Origin: Allodiplogaster sudhausi
Taxonomy: Eukaryota; Nematoda; Chromadorea; Rhabditida; Diplogasteridae
DNA: 64,000 bases
Reading direction: 5' to 3'
Assembly (NCBI GenBank): GCA_945643635.1
Contig: CALZFC010000043.1
Location: 1,954,501 to 2,018,500, forward strand
Shown: piece after piece, positions 26,645 through 37,539 of the stretch
How positions within the stretch are numbered: the first letter of the stretch is position 1
Layout of the letters: the number at the start of each line of letters is the position of its first letter
Program-made: the position numbers and the translations under genes
Notes under the pieces: model-generated
What the model saw: only the letters and a program-made list of their open reading frames with translations
What the model was told of the DNA's origin: nothing
Databases searched by the model: none

Positions 26645-27292
26645 TGTGGCCAGGGTGTCCCCTGGTTCTCGACAAGCTGGCGGACTCTCAACAAGACTCC
26701 ACGACCCGACCGGCCCCTCTTCACTCTTACAACCCAAAATAAACTGTGAGGACTACGAAGCGAGTAACAAAAAAAATAAAGTTTATCACTTTAAATAAGG
26801 GAAACCAAGCAATGGATTATATAGATATAAATAAACCGAGAACCCCACTCACATACAACAGTCGCTGCGATCCTCCTACGCCTCCCTCGGGCGCCTCTAC
26901 CACGAACTGGAGCCTTCTCCCCACACACGAGCCGTCGGGCGGTCGACCAGCCGCTCCGATGCTCGGGCCTCTCCCAGACTAACTACTGCTGTCCAAAAAA
27001 AAACCCGCCTTGCCGGATCAAAACAAGGGAGAGGGCCAAAGTGCTAAATGCTCTACCCCAGTAGCAATGCAACTTCTGGCACGCAAGAAATATAACGAAT
27101 AACTATGCATTATAATATTCACACTACAATAGCACACTATAACTATACAGTACCTAGATCTACACAATGTAAAACGATAAAAGGGGAAAGGGCAAGGCTG
27201 AAGACGACGAGATGAAGGGGAACAAGGGAAAGGGTATGGGAAGATGGGGGAAAAAAAGGAAAAGAGAGAGGGGAAAAAGCCCTCTCTCTACA
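26645..27292 (-). repeat. Gypsy 3' LTR (in element orientation)
   Basis: 648 bp direct repeat of 33502-34148. On the element strand it begins TGTAGAGAG and ends GGCCACA, so it has TG...CA ends. A run of nine A on the plus strand near 26996 has eight in the other copy. Confidence 0.95.
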
Positions 27293-27306
27293 TCCCCCCC
27301 TTCTCC
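27293..27306 (-). other. Polypurine tract
   Basis: On the minus strand the sequence GGAGAAGGGGGGGA lies immediately before the downstream LTR. This is the expected plus-strand primer site for reverse transcription. Confidence 0.8.
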
Positions 27307-27324
27307 AATAGAGTCGCCCCGACT

Positions 27325-30300
27325 CTAATAGGGACGGAAGAAGGACGACCCGCCGCCACGGAAGCCTCCACGTCCGCGTCCTCTACCGAATCCTCTGAAG
27401 TCGCCTCTGCCGTATTTGCGTTCACCGAAAGGACGCCCACGAAATCCCCTCACCGCGCGATCTTCTCGACCGGATTCTTTCAAGAAATCTAGGTCCACTC
27501 CAATCGCTCGAGCCACCTCCTTGATGTATCGCAGAGCACACCATTCCTTGATTTCTTGATTCCTTTTCCGGGTGCCATGCAGCAGGTATGCGGGCACCGT
27601 TGATCCAAACGCCGGTGTCTTGGTGTTTACCACTGTCAGTCTCTTTCCTTCCCAGTCCACATAAGCCAGTGTCTCCATCTCCTCCTGTTCGCCTTTGCTT
27701 ATGTCCTCTGGTGGCATATCCGGGCAGACAATGATCTCTGCTTTGGCCTCTTCTGCTAGCTCGTTCAATCTTCTCAGCTGGGCAGCCATCTTCTTTCCCA
27801 CTCCTCCACTCCATTCCCAGTCCTTGTCTTCCTCCCAAGCAATTACAATGAAGACGACACGCGTTTTGAGTTGCTGAAGATGTCTCAGCACTTCCAGTAG
27901 CTCGGCTGCTCCGTGGTATGGGATACATGTCCCATCTCTCCGCTGCTCCAGTGCTCTCTTCCAGGGGTTCGGCACGAGCCACGCCACCGTACCAGTCCAC
28001 TCAGTCGGGTACTGCTTCCTGTAAACAATATTCATTCCTCTCTGCATTCGTTTTCTCCTTTTCTGCTTTTTCTCCCCTTCTTCACTCTTATTTTCTTCCC
28101 GTCTAACCATTTTCAATTGATCGAATGGAATCACTAGTTCGTTTTTTCCATTTTCTTCTTTCACCTTAGCCGAGTTTTCGCTCACATCCAACACTCGGAA
28201 CGGTCCTTGCCATGGGCTAGTCAGCTTAGGAAATGCGGCGGTTCTTTTCTCTGCAGGTACCATCACAAGAACCCGATCCCCTACTTTTGGGTATTGTCTC
28301 CCTGCAATTCCATTCCTATCATTGTATTCCTTCTTCATTTTCTCAGCCGCTTTCTCGTTATTCTTCCTCGCCTGTTCATGCGCAATTCGCAGTCCATCTA
28401 GCATTCGCGCCTTATACTCGTCTACGTCAACTCCAACATTTTCTTGTTCTCCTAGACTCTCTCCCAAAGGGCGGGGATTCCTACCATGTACCAGAAAGAA
28501 TGGTGTTTCCCCGGTGCTCGAATGGGGGATGGTGTTATAACCGAAAACAATGAAAGGCAGCAGTTCATCCCACCTTTCAGGTTCTCTCACTTTCTTCTGC
28601 ATTTGTCGGATAATAGTCTGGTTGAACCTCTCGACGGTTCCATTCTCCCGAGGGTTATATCCCTTCGTCACTATTTGCTCTATTCCCATTTTTGCAAGCA
28701 ACTCTTCCATGATTCTGTTAACGAATTCCCCTCCCTGGTCGGAAATGAGCGCCTTTGGCATCCGTCCATGCGCGATCCATCCAGACAGGAACTTTTCTGC
28801 TACTTCTCGCGCGCTTTTTGTCTCCATTGGGAGAGCTGCCCCGTACTTAGTGAAGTAATCGATGATTGACAGGATGTATCTATTCCCGGAAAGAGATGTT
28901 CCCACTTCCAAGATGTCAAATCCTACCAACTCGAATGGCTCAGAAGCAAGGATGGGATTGAGGGGTGGAACGAGCTTCTCTCTCACATTGAACTCTTCGC
29001 ACACCCTACACTCTTTCACGTGCTCTTCTACGTCCTTTCTCATCTTCTCCCAATAGTATTCTTTCAACTTCTTCATTATTTTCTCTGCACTCCAGTGCCC
29101 ACCGAATCTCCCTTCGTGCCACTGTCCTACCGTCTCTTTCCTCAATGTTTCAGGCACGAAGAATCTTTTGCCTCCTCGTGCTCCTTCTACTTGCAGGATA
29201 CCTTTCTCTTCAGTCCAGCGCAAGCCCCTTTCTCGCACTGCCTGCTCTCTGCTTTCTCTCACTCTCTTCAGCATCTCGCTGCCTTTCTCGTCCTTCTCTG
29301 TCTCCTCTCTCCATCTCTTTCTCACCCCAACTAGCTGCACGCTCATGACTACCCGCTTCTCACCTTTTCTCTGCTCGTCTGCTTGGTACCCTACCCTCAC
29401 CGAGTTCACCACTCTCTCAATCTCTACTCTCTCGCTATCCGATTGATCGATTGGCACTGGGCTTCTTGACAGGGCATCTGCGACATTATTCGCGGCACCT
29501 TTTACATACTCAATCTGCACGTCCGATGACTGAATCTCCAGTGCCCAGCGCAAAATTCTCGCTGAAACACTCTTGTTTCCGAACATGGCCTTCAGCGGCT
29601 GATGATCAGTGCGAACAATCACCCGAGTGCCAAAATAAAAAGGGCGGAACTTTCTAAGGGCGAACACAATAGCCAGAGCTTCCCCATCAGTGACATGGTA
29701 ATTGCGTTCAGCTGCACTACACCTCTTGGAAGCAAAGTACAATGGGTGCAAGTAGCCATCTTCTCCTTCCTGTGAGAGAACAGCACCCATCGCTTCCTTC
29801 GATGCATCTGTGTAGATGATGAAGGGACGCAGACCCCTCTTCGCAGCATCTACATCTGGTTGTGCGAGAACGGGACCCGAAGAAAGCGCATTTTTCATTT
29901 CCCCGAATGCTCTTTCTTCCTGTTCACCCCAAGTCCATGCCACTTTCTCGCTTGTCAGTCTAGTCAAAGGAGTTGCCTTCTGTGCGAAACAGTGTACAAA
30001 CTTCCTATAGTAACTGCACATCCCCAGGAAGCACTTCAACTCCTTTCTGTCACTCGGTTGCTTCTGCTGTCTAATCTTCTCTACTTTGGCTGCATCCATC
30101 TGGACTCCTGCTACCGTAATTCTATGCCCCAAATATTCCGCTTCCCGTTGCGCCAGCACACACTTCTGTGCTTTGAGTTTCAACCCGCTTTCTCGCAAAG
30201 CCCGGAACACTTTCTCCAACTCGGCAGCATGCTCCTCCTCGCTTTCAGTAGCGATGAGAATGTCGTCAATATACACGTGAACCTTTTCGCCAAGCACGTT

Positions 30301-33300
30301 CCTAAGTACTCTCTCCATCACTCTTTGGAATGTGGCAGGGGAAGTTGACAGTCCAAAAGGCAAAACATTCCACTCGTAAAGTCCATTCATGGTTGCGAAA
30401 GCCGTTTTTTCCTTGCTACTCTCTTCCAAGGGGATTTGCCAATACCCACTCAAAAGATCCAGAGTCGAGAACCATTGCTTTCCCTTCAATTTCTGCAAGG
30501 TCATGTCAATGGAAGGGAGCGGGTAAGCATCCATCTTAATGCGCGCGTTCAACTTTCTATAGTCAACACAAAGCCGCAGTGATTTGTCCTTTTTCAATGC
30601 AATTACCAGAGGGGACGACCAGGGAGAAGCACTATCGCGGATGATTCCCCTCTCCTTCATCTCGTCCAGCTTCGACTTCACTTCTGATTGCAGCCCGAGT
30701 GGCACCGGTCGCTGCTTAATCTTGATGGGAGCGGTATCTCCCGTGTCCACATAGTGTTCTACTAAAGTGGTTCTTCCCATCTCTTCCTCACTCAATGCAA
30801 AGACATCTTGGAACTGCTCCACCACTTGTCTGCACCTCTCACTCCCAACTGTTCCATTCTTCTGCAACGCTTCTATAACCGTTTGGCCACGCTCCCCACT
30901 CTCTCTCTCCCTGCTCTGACTTAGCACCTTTTTCGCGCGTTCACTCTCACCTTCTTCCTCTCTCTCACCTAACAAGTTCTCACTTGGTACAAAGTCTGCT
31001 TCTACCCAGTTGCCAACTTGCTCGTTTTTCTTCAGTCTGATCGGGTGGTGGAAAGGGTTGAACACCGACAGTATTCTTCCTTCTCCTTTCTCACCTACTA
31101 CCCCTTCGCTGAGACCATGAGTTGTCTCAACCAGCATGTTTCTGCTTCCACGCAGAGGAGATTTCAGTTGCACCTGAGCAGCCCCTAGAGAAGGAATGAA
31201 CACACTATGCGACATAATAGCGGGCTCCCCCTCCTTCTCACACTCACTCCACCACCCATCCCGTTTTCCCCACATGGCAACCGTGTTCTGTCCCAGCAGA
31301 ACTTCCCTACCATTCTGCACAACGTAGACGCCTATTCGCTCTCTCTCGCCTTCCATCTCCAGAGTGATCAGTGCCTTCGCAGTTATCTTCAGCTTGCTTG
31401 CTGCAGCATCCAAGACTTCCCCGTCTTTCGTCTTGCGCCACTCTACCGGTCCTTCCTGCTCAACTTTCTTCATCACTTCCACTGGTACAGTAGTCACTTC
31501 AGATCCGCAGTCCAAGATTGCTTCTACCGTAACCCCGTTCAGCTTCACTTTCACTCTGCTCAAGGGTTTCCAGAACAAGCGTTCTTCCTTGCTGGACTCC
31601 TTCTTTTCTACCCCCTCCTCTCTCGCTTCCACTTTCTCTGTTCCTTCTCTCTGCACAAAGTTCTGGCGGCGCGGTTTGGTACAGTAATGCTGGGAATGCC
31701 CCTGCTCCTGACAGTTGAAGCACTTCCCGAAGAATGGCTTCTTCTCTCCAGTCCCGCCATACTGATTCCCATTCCCCGTGCCTCCTGTCGCTCTCACTGG
31801 GGTTTGTTGCTGAGGGGTTGACTGTAAGGGAACACTGTCCGAGTTCGGTCTCTGCAGACTGCGCAGAGTATTCGAAATGCTCTCCGTCACCTTCTTCTGT
31901 TCGTCCGATCGCGGTTGGGGGTTGCTGTACTGCTGGGTACGGTAGTTCTCGTACTTTCTACCGTTGTCATATCTTCCCCTCTCACTCCGCATGCTTTCAC
32001 CTGGCCACTCCTTCTTTCTCTCCCTTCTTCCTAGTCTCTCCCCTCGCTTTTGGAACATCTCCATTCTAATTGCCGCTTCTTTCACCTGAATGTACACCAT
32101 TTCCTTTCTCGCGTGGTCCATTTCCCTCAGTAAGTCCTGATAGTCGCGCCAATGGGACAACTGAGCTACTAACTTCTTCGCCATAATGGGAGCCAAATGA
32201 TCCTCGGGTAGCCCTGGGAATGCCTGTTCCGCTAATTGTTCCAAGTAGAGTACAAAAGTGGTCAGATTCTCCCCTTCTCTCATTCTCAGATTTTCCCACT
32301 TCGCTGTTGCCGAGTACTCTTGCATCAGACTATCGCCCCGGTATCGCTCCTTCATCTTCCTCACTATCACCGAATAGCTAAGCTTTCTTCCCCGGGTAAC
32401 AGAGTCAAAGATCGCGCGGGCCTGTTTGCCAAGATGCTCCCTAAGTACAACTACCAACTTATCTTCCCCCAACAGGTCCTTATACTTGAGTTCCAGTCGA
32501 TCGATGAACTCTGAAAATCCTCGCAACCCAAATCCATCTGTGAAAACGGGAACCGGGGGGAGGGCCTGACTAGTCATATTCTCGATGAACAAGCGCTTAT
32601 ACGTTTCGTCCTCACTAGCACCTGTCCTTGCACTTCTCTCACTTCCCCTTGACTGACTTCGTCTCGTGGCGCCTTGCCTTGTCTGCACTGCCTGTCGACT
32701 TCTCTGCGTTGCTCCTAATGCTCTCTTCATCCTCGTCGTGGCCAATATCCTCTGCAATTCATCGTCATCCTCTTTTTCATCTTCTTCGTCTTCTTCCTCT
32801 CTCACTCTCTGTTCTGTACCTTCGATTCGTCTCTGCATCTCTTCTCTCTCCCGTTCCGAGGCTTCGAGGCGTGCTTTCGTCGTACGCAGCTCTTCCAACG
32901 TCGCCTCTAGTCTTGCCTGGTCCTCTGTTCTCGCTTCTCTTGCTTCCTGCAATGATGCAGCCAGTTCATTATTTTGCAGGAACTGTTCAAGTTCTTCTCC
33001 CATTCTAAGACCCAGCTCTACTGCTTCTCTTCTTTGGCTTTCGAATTCTAGGATTGCTTGGGTCGCCTTGTCCAACAACCTTTTCTTGGTAACCCCTGGG
33101 GTTTCTGCCTGCGATCTCAGGTACACCATTAACTTGTGATCTTCGGTTACCTCGTCTTCTCCCATCGTCCTCAGTCTCTTGAGCCTCTCCGTCAAGTTTT
33201 CTGTCATGTGCTCTGCCCGAGCAGTCTCCTCCACCTCTCCGTTCCTCGCCGTGCCCGGCCCGCCACTCTGGTCTGTAACCAAATTTACCAATGGCTTCGT

Positions 33301-33387
33301 CATTTCTTTTCTTATTATTTCCAATTTAGTTATTTCTACTTTATCCCTGGTGTCGGAGCCACCTGCTGCTCTCATACACAAGGCCAA
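27325..33387 (-). CDS. Gypsy gag-pol polyprotein, 2020 residues, with extra C-terminal domain
   Basis: One uninterrupted frame. The Gag region is coiled-coil rich, with a CCHC zinc knuckle near residue 556 (CFNCQEQGHSQHYC). A retropepsin-like motif lies near 625 (LDCGSEVTTVP, Cys in place of the usual Thr/Ser after Asp). Reverse transcriptase has YIDD near 1039, and RNase H has YTDAS near 1190 and TDHQPLK. Integrase has an HHCC zinc finger (about 1425-1460, CRVC) and a D,D-35-E core with FDILEV, SDQGGEF and ENGTVERF (about 1490-1585), followed by a GPY/F-like module (WQGPFRVLD). Residues from about 1785 to 2020 form an additional alpha/beta-looking domain that ends in an RGG-rich tail. Gag and Pol are fused without a frameshift. 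Confidence 0.95.
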   Translation of the reverse strand: MALCMRAAGGSDTRDKVEITKLEIIRKEMTKPLVNLVTDQSGGPGTARNGEVEETARAEHMTENLTERLKRLRTMGEDEVTEDHKLMVYLRSQAETPGVTKKRLLDKATQAILEFESQRREAVELGLRMGEELEQFLQNNELAASLQEAREARTEDQARLEATLEELRTTKARLEASEREREEMQRRIEGTEQRVREEEDEEDEKEDDDELQRILATTRMKRALGATQRSRQAVQTRQGATRRSQSRGSERSARTGASEDETYKRLFIENMTSQALPPVPVFTDGFGLRGFSEFIDRLELKYKDLLGEDKLVVVLREHLGKQARAIFDSVTRGRKLSYSVIVRKMKERYRGDSLMQEYSATAKWENLRMREGENLTTFVLYLEQLAEQAFPGLPEDHLAPIMAKKLVAQLSHWRDYQDLLREMDHARKEMVYIQVKEAAIRMEMFQKRGERLGRRERKKEWPGESMRSERGRYDNGRKYENYRTQQYSNPQPRSDEQKKVTESISNTLRSLQRPNSDSVPLQSTPQQQTPVRATGGTGNGNQYGGTGEKKPFFGKCFNCQEQGHSQHYCTKPRRQNFVQREGTEKVEAREEGVEKKESSKEERLFWKPLSRVKVKLNGVTVEAILDCGSEVTTVPVEVMKKVEQEGPVEWRKTKDGEVLDAAASKLKITAKALITLEMEGERERIGVYVVQNGREVLLGQNTVAMWGKRDGWWSECEKEGEPAIMSHSVFIPSLGAAQVQLKSPLRGSRNMLVETTHGLSEGVVGEKGEGRILSVFNPFHHPIRLKKNEQVGNWVEADFVPSENLLGEREEEGESERAKKVLSQSRERESGERGQTVIEALQKNGTVGSERCRQVVEQFQDVFALSEEEMGRTTLVEHYVDTGDTAPIKIKQRPVPLGLQSEVKSKLDEMKERGIIRDSASPWSSPLVIALKKDKSLRLCVDYRKLNARIKMDAYPLPSIDMTLQKLKGKQWFSTLDLLSGYWQIPLEESSKEKTAFATMNGLYEWNVLPFGLSTSPATFQRVMERVLRNVLGEKVHVYIDDILIATESEEEHAAELEKVFRALRESGLKLKAQKCVLAQREAEYLGHRITVAGVQMDAAKVEKIRQQKQPSDRKELKCFLGMCSYYRKFVHCFAQKATPLTRLTSEKVAWTWGEQEERAFGEMKNALSSGPVLAQPDVDAAKRGLRPFIIYTDASKEAMGAVLSQEGEDGYLHPLYFASKRCSAAERNYHVTDGEALAIVFALRKFRPFYFGTRVIVRTDHQPLKAMFGNKSVSARILRWALEIQSSDVQIEYVKGAANNVADALSRSPVPIDQSDSERVEIERVVNSVRVGYQADEQRKGEKRVVMSVQLVGVRKRWREETEKDEKGSEMLKRVRESREQAVRERGLRWTEEKGILQVEGARGGKRFFVPETLRKETVGQWHEGRFGGHWSAEKIMKKLKEYYWEKMRKDVEEHVKECRVCEEFNVREKLVPPLNPILASEPFELVGFDILEVGTSLSGNRYILSIIDYFTKYGAALPMETKSAREVAEKFLSGWIAHGRMPKALISDQGGEFVNRIMEELLAKMGIEQIVTKGYNPRENGTVERFNQTIIRQMQKKVREPERWDELLPFIVFGYNTIPHSSTGETPFFLVHGRNPRPLGESLGEQENVGVDVDEYKARMLDGLRIAHEQARKNNEKAAEKMKKEYNDRNGIAGRQYPKVGDRVLVMVPAEKRTAAFPKLTSPWQGPFRVLDVSENSAKVKEENGKNELVIPFDQLKMVRREENKSEEGEKKQKRRKRMQRGMNIVYRKQYPTEWTGTVAWLVPNPWKRALEQRRDGTCIPYHGAAELLEVLRHLQQLKTRVVFIVIAWEEDKDWEWSGGVGKKMAAQLRRLNELAEEAKAEIIVCPDMPPEDISKGEQEEMETLAYVDWEGKRLTVVNTKTPAFGSTVPAYLLHGTRKRNQEIKEWCALRYIKEVARAIGVDLDFLKESGREDRAVRGFRGRPFGERKYGRGDFRGFGRGRGRGGFRGGGSSFFRPY

Positions 33388-33483
33388 CTGTCGCCTTTTA
33401 GTGACCCACTGTCGTCACTTTCTTATTCCTTCTACTCCACTTCTTCCGTCGTCTCGTCGTCTGTCGTCGTCTCGCTCAGAGGT

Positions 33484-33501
33484 CGTTGTCTTCGGCCCCC
33501 A
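33484..33501 (-). other. Primer-binding site
   Basis: The element strand reads TGGGGGCCGAAGACAACG directly after the upstream LTR. The initial TGG fits pairing with a tRNA 3' CCA. The priming tRNA was not identified. Confidence 0.75.
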
Positions 33502-34148
33502 TGTGGCCAGGGTGTCCCCTGGTTCTCGACAAGCTGGCGGACTCTCAACAAGACTCCACGACCCGACCGGCCCCTCTTCACTCTTACAACCCAAAATAAA
33601 CTGTGAGGACTACGAAGCGAGTAACAAAAAAAATAAAGTTTATCACTTTAAATAAGGGAAACCAAGCAATGGATTATATAGATATAAATAAACCGAGAAC
33701 CCCACTCACATACAACAGTCGCTGCGATCCTCCTACGCCTCCCTCGGGCGCCTCTACCACGAACTGGAGCCTTCTCCCCACACACGAGCCGTCGGGCGGT
33801 CGACCAGCCGCTCCGATGCTCGGGCCTCTCCCAGACTAACTACTGCTGTCCAAAAAAAACCCGCCTTGCCGGATCAAAACAAGGGAGAGGGCCAAAGTGC
33901 TAAATGCTCTACCCCAGTAGCAATGCAACTTCTGGCACGCAAGAAATATAACGAATAACTATGCATTATAATATTCACACTACAATAGCACACTATAACT
34001 ATACAGTACCTAGATCTACACAATGTAAAACGATAAAAGGGGAAAGGGCAAGGCTGAAGACGACGAGATGAAGGGGAACAAGGGAAAGGGTATGGGAAGA
34101 TGGGGGAAAAAAAGGAAAAGAGAGAGGGGAAAAAGCCCTCTCTCTACA
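33502..34148 (-). repeat. Gypsy 5' LTR (in element orientation)
   Basis: 647 bp, essentially identical to 26645-27292 over its whole length. It would carry the element promoter for minus-strand transcription. Confidence 0.95.
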
Positions 34149-34152
34149 CATA

Positions 34153-34699
34153 CAGAAATCATAAGCCCTGACTTGCAAGCGATCACGCTAACAAAAGAAG
34201 ATTGATAAGAGCTAGGGGGAGAACATAGTGGACACCAGCAGGGAGGAACTAGCAAAGTGCAAGAGAGAAGAGAGATGAGGAGAGTGAGAGAGGGGGAGAG
34301 AGACAGTGAAAGAGTGAGAGAGATAGAGAAACTTCCCCGAGGAAGAAAGTGATGAGATGAAAATTCAGTACATTCTTGGCAAGCACGCATGAATATACTA
34401 AAGATGCATTCGCTAGTTTTGAAGAAGAATGAAGCGGCCAGATGAGAGGAATGATGTTAGTTCAGTGAGAGAGAAGAAAGAGAAAGAGAGTGAGAGAGAA
34501 TGAGAGAGAGGGAGGGAGGAGAGAAGAGAGAAGGAGAAGTATGTAAGTGAGAAGGGAAATCCCTTGGGGGAAGCCCCTCTCACCACAGCTGAGAATGATG
34601 AAGTGACGGAGAGGAGGCTGTGAAGGCCAACATTTGAGGGGAAACAAATGGAGAAAAGGATTCTACGTGACTGGAAAAAATGTTGGTAAATTAGTTCAG
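34153..34699. other. Purine-rich DNA between retrotransposon and receptor gene
   Basis: GA-rich at 34270-34330 and 34460-34530. I searched here for a signal-peptide exon for the downstream receptor and did not find a convincing one. Confidence 0.5.
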
Positions 34700-35867
34700 T
34701 CAACGCAAGAACCCCTTGATTGTTTGTCAATATTGATAAACTTAGGTAAGCTTACTTCTAGTCATGTCTTTGTCTTACTCTTTTCTCGACTCCTCTTCCT
34801 CTTTCAGGAGCTCCAATCGAAGTGAACGTGACCATTCTTGTTACAACAATCAGCGCAGTCTCGGAAGTGTCGATGGTCAGTCTGCTCCTTAATGAGTGGG
34901 AAAGAGAGTCTGGCCCTTGCAGGACTACACTCTTGACTTGTACCTCAGACAGATTTGGAGAGACGAGCGACTGGCCTTCCCATCTGACAAGGCCACCTCG
35001 CTCACTATAGGTTCTTCTCTCACTTATTCCCTTTTTAAGATCAACCTGGTTCTTCATTTCTACGTCTCTGTCTTGTCTTCTGTTTATTCCTTTCTCACCC
35101 TCTCTTCTCTCTGCCTCCAAAACAACTCTTCTGAAGTCCGAGATATGATGGTGATTAACATATTCAATTGGATGGAAGTTCATGGGATTCTGCTTTCATG
35201 TCACGTCGTTCTCGTTCCTTTCTCACTGCAAAGTACTACTTCATAGACTACTTTGTAGTCTCTATCTTTTTGCATTTATAGTTTCCCTTGCCAATCACCA
35301 TTTTTCTTCATGAATCACTTTTCTTCTTCGCCATCTCCTAACTAAGCACTACCAATTATTTGTGGCTTTCGCGTATGACTAATGATGCGGAAATGAATAG
35401 AGGGAATGTGAATGAATGCACACTCTACTTGAGATTGTAGCAGAGCAGAGCAGAGAGAGAAAGAGAGTGAAAGAGATCTAGAGATAGAGAGAGAGAGAAA
35501 GAGAGATCTAGAGAGCGAGGATAGAGAGAGAAGGAGAGATCTAGAGAGAGAAGATAGAGAGAGAAAGAGAGATGCAGGGGAGATTTGTAGTGTGCTGAAA
35601 AAAATGCGGAAAATGGAAACTAACAAAAAGAAGAGATTTGATTTAATAGGGATCGACATGGTGAAGAGTATCTGGACCCCGGATACTTTCTTTCCGAACG
35701 AGAAGAAGTCTTTCTTCCACGAGGCAACCACTCACAACTCATTCCTCCGCATTGACAACTACGGCAATGTTCTCAGGAGCATTCGGTAGGCATTCTTTCG
35801 CCTATCCATCTCTTTGCCTACTTTTCCCTACATCGACTGCGCTTTCTCTCTCCTCTCTCGGTCCCTG

Positions 35868-35915
<48 letters not shown>

Positions 35916-36455
35916 ATTGTCTTTCTCTGTCTGTCTCTCTTTCACCAACTTAATCCGTTTCAGCTTGACCGTCACCGCGAATTGTCCAATGAACTTGCAA
36001 ACGGTCAGTTCAGTTTTTATCCGACCAGAACTTATGTACTTATACATATGTGTATACATATGCACATATTTATCATTGTTTTATTCATTTTAGTGATGGG
36101 AGCATTAATTTCGGAAGATTGAATTTCTTCTCTTTCAGTTCCCACTCGATGTCCAAACATGTGCGCTTGAAATTGAGGTCAGTTAAGCATTTAATCGTAC
36201 ATAAAAGGAAGCCAGCAAAGAATCTTTTCGATTGCAGTGAATGAACAATTCTTTTTCAGTCCTACGGCTACAGCACCAGGGACATCATCTACCACTGGCA
36301 CGCTGGGGACGACAGCGTCAAGATTGATGAGAATGTTCATCTCGCTCACTTCACTGTCGCCAGTCACTTCCATGTCGAGAGGGTCATCTCGCTCTCTACC
36401 GGTCTCATCAGTTTCTTCTCTATTTCTCTGCTTCTATCTCTCTTCCATTCCTTTA

Positions 36456-36493
<38 letters not shown>

Positions 36494-37025
36494 AACTACC
36501 ACTAGCATGGCACTTACATGAAGAAATATGCTACTGCAGGAAATTACTCTCGTCTCACGGCTTTCTTCACCTTTCAACGCAATATTGGATTCTATCTCAT
36601 CCAGGTGAGATGGGTTTTGCATGTATCGTCTATATTTCCGACCATACGTCTTTGTATGCTACAATCGTTAGTTTAAAAACATAAATCTGAGTTTTGTTAC
36701 TATATATATATATTATATATATAATTCAGATCTACTTTCCATCTTCTCTAATCGTCGTAATCTCCTGGGTGTCCTTCTGGCTCAACCGAGATGCTGTACA
36801 AGCGCGAGTTGCCATTGGTGGGATATTTATATTTATACAAACCGTAAGCATATAGAAAATTTCTTGGTTCCTATTAACCTTGAAAATTATAATTTTCAAG
36901 GTTGATAGTTGAAGGGATAAAGACAATTTTGTGCCTTAAATGGAGTGTTTAGGAGTAACGACCGTTTTGACAATGACAACGCTCATGACAAGCACGAATG
37001 GATCACTCCCGAAGGTGAGTTCTTT

Positions 37026-37068
<43 letters not shown>

Positions 37069-37437
37069 GAGAGAGAGGATGACTGACAGAGGAAGAGAGG
37101 ACGAACGTCTTCAAGTTGTTCTACTATAATATGCATCAACTGTCTCATTATTCCATTTTTAATTTCTCTTCCTGAGTCGTGCATCGTTGAGTTCCAGCTG
37201 AAAGTTTAGGTGAGCTACGTCAAGAGTCTCGATATTTTCCTGGGTGTCTGCTTCTTCATTGGTTAGTGAGGATGAAATCATCACTTCCAGTATTCTCCTC
37301 TTTCTCTCTCTCTGTGTCTCTCTCTCCTTCTCCCTCTCCCTCGTTCTCTCTCTCGCTCTCTGTTTTTCTCAATCCCTCACATTATCTATCTCTGTCTGTA
37401 TCCCTATCTCGCTCTCTCTGTGTTTCCCTCTGTTTCC

Positions 37438-37481
<44 letters not shown>

Positions 37482-37494
37482 TTCCCTCTGTTTC

Positions 37495-37539
<45 letters not shown>

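Larger units (their letters stand above)
26641..34152 (-). mobile_element. Intact Ty3/Gypsy-type LTR retrotransposon
   Basis: A 7504 bp element (26645-34148) in minus orientation, flanked by a 4 bp target duplication CATA (26641-26644 and 34149-34152). Two LTRs of 648 and 647 bp bound one open 2020-codon gag-pol frame. A primer-binding site abuts the upstream LTR and a polypurine tract the downstream LTR. Domain order protease, reverse transcriptase, RNase H, integrase is that of Ty3/Gypsy elements. The LTRs seem to differ only in the length of one A-run, so insertion was recent. There is no env-like frame, but there is an unusual C-terminal extension. Confidence 0.95.

Noticed and set aside
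26746..26982. Identical 78-codon open frames in both LTRs (second copy at 33603)
   Set aside because: They lie within the LTR in antisense and are duplicated only because the LTR is.
28000..33600. Numerous plus-strand open frames across the retrotransposon
   Set aside because: They are antisense shadows of the gag-pol frame.
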